The notes under the pieces were generated by a model. That model ran no database searches. It was not told where the DNA came from and worked only from the letters and a program-made list of their open reading frames with translations. The translations under genes and the position numbers were made by a program. A stretch of DNA of 64,000 nucleotides, from the NCBI RefSeq assembly GCF_029212375.1, contig NZ_JARGNU010000010.1, positions 62,001-126,000 on the forward strand, written 5' to 3'. This document shows positions 58,976 to 64,000 of this stretch, one piece after another (positions within the stretch are counted from its first letter, which is position 1; every line of letters begins with the position of its first letter). The DNA comes from Zhongshania sp. (lineage in GTDB: Bacteria; Pseudomonadota; Gammaproteobacteria; Pseudomonadales; Spongiibacteraceae).

Positions 58976-60478
58976 TTATTTTGCAGTTTCGTCTTCGTCT
59001 GCAAACCACGGAGCACGAGCAGTCATAATTAACTCTCCGGCCCGTTCTTTAGTCATATCTTCAATGTCGAGAAGATCTTCAACAGCCTGTTCGGCCAGAT
59101 CTTCCATCGTTACTACGCCGCGGCTGGCAAGAATGAACGCAAGATGTTTTTCCATCCCGTCCATCGTCAACAAGTCTTCAGCCGGTTCAGCACTTTCCAA
59201 TACTTCTTCGCTGGCAATTGCTTGCGTTAACAGCGCATCTTTTGCTCTGGCCCGTAGCTCTTGGGCTAAATCTTCGTCAAAGCCATCAATCGACATCATT
59301 TCTTCTAAAGGAACATAGGCCACCTCTTCAAGCGTGGTGAAACCTTCCTCTACCAAAACTTCTGCAATGTCTTCGCCAACATCTAGGGCTTCAACAAAAT
59401 AACTAATAATATGCCCAGACTCTTGTTCGTGCTTGGCAGACATTTCTTCAACGCTCATCACATTGATTGTCCAACCAGTAAGCTGACCAGCAAGACGCAC
59501 GTTCTGCCCTGCACGACCAATCGCCTGCGCCAAATTGTCATCGGCCACACCGACATCCATAGTATGAGTGTCTTCGTCGACAACAATGGATTCAACTTCA
59601 GCGGGGGCCATGGCGTTAATAACCAACTGCGCTGGGTTGTCATCCCACAAAATTATGTCTACGCGCTCGTTGCCAAGCTCGCCAGAAACGGCCTGTACTC
59701 GCGAACCACGCATACCGACGCAGGCACCAACGGGATCGATACGACCGTCATTAGTTTTCACGGCAATCTTAGCGCGCGAACCTGGGTCACGCGCTGCAGC
59801 GCGAATTTCAATGACTTCCTCAGAGACTTCAGGCACTTCAATTTTGAAGAGCTCAATCAACATCTCTGGACAGGCGCGACTCAAGAACAGCTGAGGGCCG
59901 CGAGCTTCAGGACGCACATCGGCTAAAATAGCGCGCACTCGGTCGTTGATCCGAAACACTTCGCGACCAACCAATTCTTCCCGCGGCAACAAGGCCTCGG
60001 CATTGCCACCCAGATCAACAATAATGCTGTCTCGGGTAACTTTCTTAACCGTGCCGTTGATCAACTCACCAACGCGGTCTTTATATTCGTCTACTATTTG
60101 CGCACGCTCTGCTTCGCGCACTTTCTGCACAATAACTTGCTTGGCAGTTTGTGCAGCGATACGACCAAAGCCGACGTTTTCAACGATTTCTTCATAAACA
60201 TCGCCAGCCTTAAGATCCGCGCTATACTCATGCGCTTCCTCTAAGGTCAAGTGAGTGCCAAGCAAGGCCATCTCGTCGTCTGGCATAACCAGCCAACTCC
60301 GAAATGTTTGGTAATCCCCAGTAGTACGGTCAATCACCACACGGATATCAGAGTCTTCGTCGTAGCGTTTTTTCGCTGCTGTCGCCAAGGCCTGCTCAAT
60401 GGCCTCGAAAATAATGGCCTTAGACACACCCTTCTCGTTGGAGACGGCCTCAACTACCAATAATATTTCTTTACTCAT
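58976..60478 (-). CDS. nusA: Transcription termination/antitermination factor NusA
   Basis: Binds RNA polymerase and modulates pausing, termination and antitermination. It has the N-terminal RNAP-binding domain (1-130), S1 (about 135-200), two KH domains ([14 protein letters not shown] and [13 protein letters not shown]) and two C-terminal acidic helix-hairpin repeats ([12 protein letters not shown] and [12 protein letters not shown]). The 500 residues fit the long gammaproteobacterial form. It lies between rimP and infB. Confidence 0.98.
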   Translation of the reverse strand: MSKEILLVVEAVSNEKGVSKAIIFEAIEQALATAAKKRYDEDSDIRVVIDRTTGDYQTFRSWLVMPDDEMALLGTHLTLEEAHEYSADLKAGDVYEEIVENVGFGRIAAQTAKQVIVQKVREAERAQIVDEYKDRVGELINGTVKKVTRDSIIVDLGGNAEALLPREELVGREVFRINDRVRAILADVRPEARGPQLFLSRACPEMLIELFKIEVPEVSEEVIEIRAAARDPGSRAKIAVKTNDGRIDPVGACVGMRGSRVQAVSGELGNERVDIILWDDNPAQLVINAMAPAEVESIVVDEDTHTMDVGVADDNLAQAIGRAGQNVRLAGQLTGWTINVMSVEEMSAKHEQESGHIISYFVEALDVGEDIAEVLVEEGFTTLEEVAYVPLEEMMSIDGFDEDLAQELRARAKDALLTQAIASEEVLESAEPAEDLLTMDGMEKHLAFILASRGVVTMEDLAEQAVEDLLDIEDMTKERAGELIMTARAPWFADEDETAK

Positions 60479-60523
60479 TATCCGCCTCTTTCCGCAGCCG
60501 GCTATTGAAATTAGCGCGCCCGA

Positions 60524-60979
60524 TTAAAACCGGGGCACAACATTCGCTTTATCGATCTGATCAAAGGGCAGCAAGTATTCATGCTCCTCCATCATCAGTA
60601 CCACATCGCCATCCTCGATACCCATCAGGCGACCAAGGAATTTACGGCGCCCTTCAAAGGCGACTCGCAATCGGACATTGATATCATTACCAACATACTG
60701 AATATATTGTTCGGGGGTATACAGGGGCCGATCCATACCTGGCGACGACACCTCTAGATTATATTCACCAGCAATGGGATCTTCGACATCCAATACACCG
60801 CTAATCTGATGACTCACCTTGGCGCAATCGTCCACGCCAATCCCCTTCTCGCTGTCAATATACACTCGCAGCATGGTATGACGGCCATGCGACTGGTAAT
60901 CCACGCCCCATAGCTCGTAACCCAGCGCTTCCACACCAGGTCTAATTAATTCTTCAATTTTGACGGTCTTACCGGACAA
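60524..60979 (-). CDS. rimP: Ribosome maturation factor RimP
   Basis: Needed for 30S assembly. The family blocks VEALGYELWGVDYQS, RVYIDSEKGIGVDDCAKVS and NLEVSSPGMDRPLYTPEQY are all present. The frame is open back to an ATG at 61018, but those codons form the leader terminator hairpin (60995-61017). A TTG at 60979 has GGTGGG eight bases upstream and gives 151 residues beginning (M)SGKTVKIEELI, in register with E. coli RimP. TTG is chosen. Confidence 0.93.
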   Translation of the reverse strand: MSGKTVKIEELIRPGVEALGYELWGVDYQSHGRHTMLRVYIDSEKGIGVDDCAKVSHQISGVLDVEDPIAGEYNLEVSSPGMDRPLYTPEQYIQYVGNDINVRLRVAFEGRRKFLGRLMGIEDGDVVLMMEEHEYLLPFDQIDKANVVPRF

Positions 60980-60994
60980 GTTCGCTACCCACCA

Positions 60995-61017
60995 ATAAAA
61001 AATGGGCCCAAGGCCCA
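60995..61017 (-). terminator. Leader terminator 2 before rimP
   Basis: Minus-strand stem TGGGCC-TTG-GGCCCA followed by six T's, immediately upstream of the rimP ribosome site. Confidence 0.85.
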
Positions 61018-61052
61018 CTCGAAATTCCTTAACGTATGCCTTTCGGCAATAC

Positions 61053-61077
61053 GAAAAAGCCCCTGTGCAAGGGGCTT
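61053..61077 (-). terminator. Leader terminator 1 before rimP
   Basis: Minus-strand stem AAGCCCC-TTGCACA-GGGGCTT followed by TTT(C). It would end a short RNA of about 100 bases starting at the promoter at 61170-61198. Confidence 0.85.
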
Positions 61078-61169
61078 CTGAAAACTTCTGATCAACCTAG
61101 GAAGCCTTGCCGCCTATGTCTAAAGCCCGCCCGCCACTATCGCGCTACCGACCCACTATCAGGAGGCGC

Positions 61170-61198
61170 ATTATAGTGTCTAGCCCCCACTAGGTCAA
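61170..61198 (-). promoter_or_regulatory. Strong sigma-70 promoter of the rimP operon
   Basis: TTGACC (61193-61198), exactly 17 bases, perfect TATAAT (61170-61175), then GCGCC, on the minus strand. It is the best promoter match in the window and lies between the tRNA-Leu remnant and rimP. Confidence 0.85.
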
Positions 61199-61412
61199 GC
61201 TAGTAACTCCGCGCACTCAGAGCAGCCACCACCAAAAGACCTAGCCTCTCAAGCGAGAAACAAGAGCATCGCTACAAACCCCCACCCAGCAAGCATTACG
61301 CATCGCCAAAATGGCAACCGCCGCTTGGCCGTCCAACCAAAAGCAGGCGAGCCCGAAGGGCCGAGCGGAGCAAATCAACAATGAGCCGCACCAGCAGCCC
61401 CGCCATACCAAC
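61199..61412. other. Non-coding stretch, nothing recognised
   Basis: I see no gene or RNA here. A minus-strand frame over 61241-61534 is open, but it reads through the terminator at 61413-61453 and the tRNA remnant, so it is not real. Confidence 0.6.
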
Positions 61413-61453
61413 ACAAAAAAAGGGGCTATCGCCCTAAGCGATAACCCCTTTTT
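61413..61453 (-). terminator. Terminator downstream of the tRNA-Leu locus
   Basis: Stem of eleven pairs GGGGTTATCGC / GCGATAGCCCC (minus strand, one G-U), five-base loop and a run of seven T's. It also has T's in the other direction, so it may act on both strands. Confidence 0.9.
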
Positions 61454-61456
61454 ATT

Positions 61457-61483
61457 TGGTGCCGAAGGCGGGACTTGAACCCG
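61457..61483 (-). other. 3' fragment of tRNA-Leu: probable attachment site (attR)
   Basis: Minus strand: the T-arm (CGGG-TTCAAGT-CCCG), acceptor 3' half (CTTCGGC), discriminator and CCA of a tRNA-Leu, with no 5' half within the next 100 bases. The first T-stem position is mismatched, so identity to the tRNA starts at 61483. This is the usual scar when an element integrates into the 3' end of a tRNA gene. The restored intact tRNA should lie at the other end, right of the window. Confidence 0.8.
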
Positions 61484-61491
61484 TTTCGCTT

Positions 61492-61589
61492 TGCGTCCCG
61501 ATGCGTCAGGGTGCCCCACCACACCAGAAATCAATAAGTTACTAATTGCTGTGCGTCATCATGCGTCTACATACCACAGCTTTGTAGAC
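61492..61589. repeat. Short direct repeats next to the tRNA remnant
   Basis: TGCGTC-CCG-ATGCGTC (61492-61507) recurs as TGCGTC-ATC-ATGCGTC (61552-61567), a 60-base offset, and TTTGTAGAC is followed by TTTGTAGCC 12 bases on (near 61580). Repeats like these beside an attachment core are often integrase or Xis arm sites; this is inference. Confidence 0.5.
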
Positions 61590-61660
61590 ATTTTGTAGCC
61601 ACCTTCCCCACCGAACGCAAGACCAAGGCTCAGAACATAGGGCCGTGACCAAGTATCGAG

Positions 61661-62077
61661 CTAAGCAACGGCCACATCCTCACTCATTTCGCTAATGAGT
61701 GATTGGTCTTTATCCAAGACCTTTAACAAATTGCTTGTAGCTCGCGGGACGAGCACCTCACCAGACTCATATCGAGAAAACGCATTTTTGCCCCCCCCAC
61801 AAATCGCAGCCGCCCTCTTCTGGGAAAATCTTAAACGCTTGCGAATAGCCCTAATCTCTTCAGGGGCGAGCAGGTTATCAACATGCGCCTTGAAACTCGC
61901 CAGCTCGGAACGCGTGGCCTTCAAGTCTTTGGGATGCAAAATAGACTCATTACAAGCCTGGCAATAATCACCAGGCTGATCCAACACAACTGTTTTTCCT
62001 TTGTAGGTATATGTCACAGGGCGCACCAGTCGGGCCATAGCCTGCTCACCACAAAACGGACACATTTCGTACTTCAT
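61661..62077 (-). CDS. mqsA: MqsA-type antitoxin
   Basis: The antitoxin of a MqsRA module: it binds MqsR and represses the operon. The N-terminal zinc domain has CPFC (6-9) and CQAC (39-42), in the spacing of E. coli MqsA. The C-terminal HTH-XRE domain carries LRFSQKRAAAI-CGGGKNAFSRYESG (about 88-112). The start is the ATG at 62077 with GAGGT seven bases upstream (138 residues); the frame to 62104 is rejected. It is the second gene, 26 bases after mqsR, the usual order for this module. Confidence 0.93.
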   Translation of the reverse strand: MKYEMCPFCGEQAMARLVRPVTYTYKGKTVVLDQPGDYCQACNESILHPKDLKATRSELASFKAHVDNLLAPEEIRAIRKRLRFSQKRAAAICGGGKNAFSRYESGEVLVPRATSNLLKVLDKDQSLISEMSEDVAVA

Positions 62078-62103
62078 CGCTGCCACCTCTCTCCAAGGCT
62101 CCA

Positions 62104-62406
62104 CTACTTAGCTTTGAACGACAATACCAATTGGCCAGAGGCCAAAACCTGAAACTTCACATAAAGATCAACGCCTTTAAATGAAGGCTTGTAAACATCC
62201 TGCATAGCAGAAAAAGTAGGGTTGATTGGCGGCATCGATTTGTAAAAATCTGCTGGAGTAATGGCCTGAATAGCATCTACCACGTCCTGATCAGAAAAAC
62301 CCAATGCAACCGCTCCTTGCCTTGCACTACCCGTCATCCTGAGCGAGTTAACATTTTTAAACTCAGCCTTTATCGAAGCCAAGTCATAAGTTGGATTCCC
62401 TGACAC
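62104..62406 (-). CDS. mqsR: MqsR-type mRNA interferase toxin
   Basis: A RelE-fold ribonuclease that cuts mRNA at GCU/GC-rich sites in E. coli. Conserved blocks are VRMTGSAR-like (LRMTGSARQGAVALGF), ADFYKSMPPIN and MQDVYKPSFKGVDLYVKFQV, ending LVLSFKAK like E. coli SFKEK. The 100 residues fit. The start is GTG at 62406 with GGAGGG just upstream. It is the first gene of the pair. Confidence 0.93.
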   Translation of the reverse strand: MSGNPTYDLASIKAEFKNVNSLRMTGSARQGAVALGFSDQDVVDAIQAITPADFYKSMPPINPTFSAMQDVYKPSFKGVDLYVKFQVLASGQLVLSFKAK

Positions 62407-62419
62407 GCACCCTCCAATT

Positions 62420-62464
62420 ACCCTATATGGGTAAAATTATCCCCCTTAAAGGGTGTTTTGTCAA
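62420..62464 (-). promoter_or_regulatory. mqsRA promoter with two palindromic operators
   Basis: Minus strand: a perfect TTGACA (62459-62464), exactly 17 bases, GATAAT (62436-62441). A palindrome CCCTT-A-AAGGG (62443-62453) lies inside the spacer, and a second, ACCC-TATAT-GGGT (62420-62432), lies just downstream. MqsA of E. coli represses through palindromes of the same general kind, so autoregulation is likely. Confidence 0.75.
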
Positions 62465-62672
62465 CTTCCTTCAAGAAGTCACCACGAACCACTCGGCAAT
62501 ACTGCCCCGAAAATACTGGGGATCGGACCGCCACTTCCAAACTGCACGGTAGCTCAAGCATTGCCCTCAGGAAATTTACCTATATAAATGAAGGAAGACT
62601 GAGTCAGAGCCAAAATTTACACCCCCGGCTTTTCGGCCCAAAGAAATATATTACAAAAGGCAGACAGAGAAT

Positions 62673-62873
62673 ATGGGCAGAACCAACCACCCCAAACTCA
62701 GAAAAGCAGTTGTGCGGTTAATGCAAAACGACGAGAAGGCAGCAGAGGAATGGCTAAATACACCAAAGGAGCTCCTCGACAACATGACACCGCTGGAATG
62801 GGTAGAAAGCGGGAAAGGGGACCGGACAATAGAGGACTTAATCGGACGCCTGGAACATGGCGTTTTCAGTTAG
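62673..62873 (+). CDS. DUF2384 (Xre/MbcA/ParS) antitoxin-domain protein
   Basis: A 66-residue protein that is little more than the toxin-binding domain of Xre/MbcA/ParS antitoxins: a short helical start (GRTNHPKLRKAVVRLMQNDE), then EEWLNTPKELLDNMTPLEW and TIEDLIGRLEHGVF. It lacks the DNA-binding N-terminus of Xre-type antitoxins. Its toxin partner (RES or similar) is not next to it; the following 240 bases are non-coding. It may be an orphan antitoxin or a regulator. Confidence 0.65.
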   Translation: MGRTNHPKLRKAVVRLMQNDEKAAEEWLNTPKELLDNMTPLEWVESGKGDRTIEDLIGRLEHGVFS

Positions 62874-63113
62874 GGTAACCTGGGCGCTGCCCAGACCCGA
62901 AAACGGTCGCGTTTTATCCTCGGGAGCAGTCGCCGCTACGCTCTAACTGCCCCACTCGGCGAGCGTGATTAACGGAGCGCCGATCAAGGGGCCGTGTCCT
63001 CGCTGCGCTGCGGGCCGCACCAACCCCTTGACGGGGAAAGCCACTCGCCAGATTGAAAAATAGCGCCCCCTATATACAATTAATCTCAAACCAACAAACC
63101 TCAGGGACGAGAA
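62874..63113. other. GC-rich non-coding stretch with an inverted repeat
   Basis: No gene seen. It holds the inverted repeat TCAAGGGG (62984-62991) / CCCCTTGA (63024-63031) around 32 bases, and many CGCTGCG-like steps. No integron attC consensus ends (GTTRRRY) are found. Confidence 0.5.
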
Positions 63114-63689
63114 ATGAAATTACGACTCATCATTGCAATAGCTACCGCAACAATTCTGGCCGGCTGCGCATCTACCCCCCAATACCACACCCCAGACGGC
63201 CAAAAAGTCCAGTTTGTAGCGAGCCTATTGAAGGAAGAGGAAAAAGTCGGGGGAACCTATGTGCTGATCGAGCTTGAGGGAGCCGGTACCTTTAAGCTTG
63301 TCAGTATATCACAGGAAAGGCCACGACTAGAGAATAAGAAACAGGAGCGGATCGTGTTCAGCTCAGATTTGTCGAGGTACGCCATCGACTTCACATCAGC
63401 CCAATTCAAACCACACAAAGGACAGCGAGGCGGGATAACTTACAGAGCGAATTGCGGGGCAAGATCAAACAGCTTGCAGAAGCCCAGCTCCCTCAGCCCA
63501 TGCGAAACCTATTTCTCAGACGTTCACATCAGCACTGAGCAATACAACGCATACTCAGCAGGCCACATGTCACACCAAGTGTATGAATCATTGAAAGACC
63601 CGGAGAGTAACGCTTGGCGGGTAATTGTAGACCCAGCCTCAACACTCGAAACCTTAGGTGCATTCAACCAGCTAGGATTGAGAAAATAA
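63114..63689 (+). CDS. Predicted lipoprotein of unknown function
   Basis: I do not recognise this 191-residue protein. A short signal peptide ends in the lipobox LAGC (Cys18). The mature part is soluble, with two cysteines (NCGARS and SPCETYF) that may pair. GGGACGAGAA precedes the ATG. It lies in the integrated element, and its codon use looks mixed. Confidence 0.75.
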   Translation: MKLRLIIAIATATILAGCASTPQYHTPDGQKVQFVASLLKEEEKVGGTYVLIELEGAGTFKLVSISQERPRLENKKQERIVFSSDLSRYAIDFTSAQFKPHKGQRGGITYRANCGARSNSLQKPSSLSPCETYFSDVHISTEQYNAYSAGHMSHQVYESLKDPESNAWRVIVDPASTLETLGAFNQLGLRK

Positions 63690-63881
63690 TCAAATAATTT
63701 CCTGCCCCACTGGCCGCGAGTTTAACCACATCTCATCTTCAGCTGTTAATGATGCATGATCAGAGTTTTCAAGCAACTCGAGCAATTCATCCGCTTTGTC
63801 TTCCGCTGCCGATTCATACCTCGCCCTGGATGAGGTATGAACGAGCACGAGCAAGAAGCAACGGAACTTTTTCAGGATCAT
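63690..63881 (-). CDS. Short acidic ORF at the right edge (possible fragment)
   Basis: 63 residues; the C-terminal 45 (AEDKADELLELLENSDHASL onward) are acidic and protein-like, while the first 18 look out of frame. It overlaps the end of the next ORF by 68 bases. Together the two could be one gene split by a frameshift near 63820. Not recognised. Confidence 0.4.
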   Translation of the reverse strand: MILKKFRCFLLVLVHTSSRARYESAAEDKADELLELLENSDHASLTAEDEMWLNSRPVGQEII

Positions 63882-63996
63882 GTATTAACTCAATGGGCGG
63901 CGCGCCGCCATCCAAGCTAGAGAGAAAAAATAAGAGAATGTCTTTGTCAGACGTACCAAGCGGAAGTTCTTGGCAGATTTGAAAAACATTCGACAA
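63814..63996 (-). CDS. ORF running to the right edge (partial or start uncertain)
   Basis: Sixty codons from a TTG at 63996; the frame continues to the window edge, so the true start may lie outside. The sequence (CQELPLGTSDKDILLFFLSS, then DPEKVPLLLARARSYLI) looks coding but is not recognised. Confidence 0.4.
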   Translation of the reverse strand: MSNVFQICQELPLGTSDKDILLFFLSSLDGGAPPIELIHDPEKVPLLLARARSYLIQGEV

Positions 63997-64000
63997 CCCC

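Larger units (their letters stand above)
60980..61163 (-). promoter_or_regulatory. rimP leader with two terminators (attenuator-like)
   Basis: The stretch between the promoter at 61170-61198 and rimP holds two intrinsic terminators on the transcribed strand. The first is AAGCCCC / GGGGCTT plus a T-run (61053-61077), with a further CGTAT-GCC hairpin after it (61033-61053). The second is TGGGCC / GGCCCA plus TTTTTT (60995-61017), 16 bases before the TTG. A 'rimP leader' attenuator has been proposed for gammaproteobacteria; the arrangement here fits. No small open frame with a codon bias is obvious. Confidence 0.65.

Noticed and set aside
61241-61534. 97-codon minus-strand ORF near the tRNA scar
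   Set aside because: Reads through a strong terminator and the tRNA-Leu fragment.
61457-61541. Complete tRNA-Leu gene
   Set aside because: No matching 5' acceptor or D-arm in the 100 bases upstream; only the T-arm and acceptor 3' half exist.
62458-62721. 87-codon plus-strand ORF upstream of the DUF2384 gene
   Set aside because: Starts inside the mqsRA promoter, low-complexity, no ribosome site; overlaps the real start at 62673.
62874-63113. Integron attC site
   Set aside because: No paired core sites of the GTTRRRY type at the ends.

Overview
The window is chromosomal DNA of a gammaproteobacterium. The gene orders kdsD-kdsC-lptCAB-rpoN-hpf-ptsN-rapZ-ptsO, mreBCD-maf-rng-yhdP, prfA-hemA // lolB-ispE-tRNA(Gln)-prs-rplY-pth-ychF and rimP-nusA-infB-rbfA-truB-rpsO-pnp match Pseudomonas and the Cellvibrionales. 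A Pseudomonas-like but non-Pseudomonas member, such as a Spongiibacteraceae or Cellvibrionales relative, is my inference from protein flavour only.

Layout. 1-374: 5' part of mlaC (minus). 567-7628: LPS Kdo synthesis and transport (kdsD, kdsC, lptC, lptA, lptB), then sigma-54 and the nitrogen-related PTS (rpoN, hpf, ptsN, rapZ, ptsO). 7741-9632: mgtE and darP/yjgA. 9651-18858 (minus): the mreBCD-maf-rng-yhdP-nitrilase operon. 19135-22730: gatCAB plus a small PA4642-like gene. 22904-31650: an accessory island with lower GC in its first part. 31793-36242: Smr protein, a CWC cysteine-rich protein, a secreted Cys-rich protein, cysZ, an RhlB-like helicase and a DoxX protein. 36289-40265 (minus): moeB-prmC-prfA-hemA. 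40549-47489: TPR lipoprotein, lolB, ispE, tRNA-Gln, prs, rplY, pth, ychF, tRNA-Met. 47579-47815: a 75-bp tandem repeat. 47824-51918: small zinc-ribbon protein, SlyD-like FKBP, alpha/beta hydrolase, DUF4105 and DUF3015 proteins. 52088-60979 (minus): the translation operon from rimP to pnp. 61457-64000: the edge of an integrated element, marked by a 3' tRNA-Leu remnant and carrying mqsRA, a DUF2384 antitoxin-like gene, a lipoprotein and unfinished ORFs.

The most interesting part is 22904-31650. It holds two candidate anti-phage modules back to back. One is a C5-cytosine methyltransferase facing a DUF262/HEPN gene pair. The other is a tight four-gene operon: excisionase-type HTH, SNF2 helicase, AlbA_2/ATPase protein and an unknown helical protein. 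I cannot name the second set as any system I know. Other points worth a look are an apparent ATT start codon for mreC, a rimP leader with two intrinsic terminators behind a near-consensus promoter, and a mqsRA promoter carrying two palindromes.

Start codons were re-chosen against Shine-Dalgarno sequences and family alignments remembered, not searched. All family names come from recognising motifs by eye; no database was consulted.
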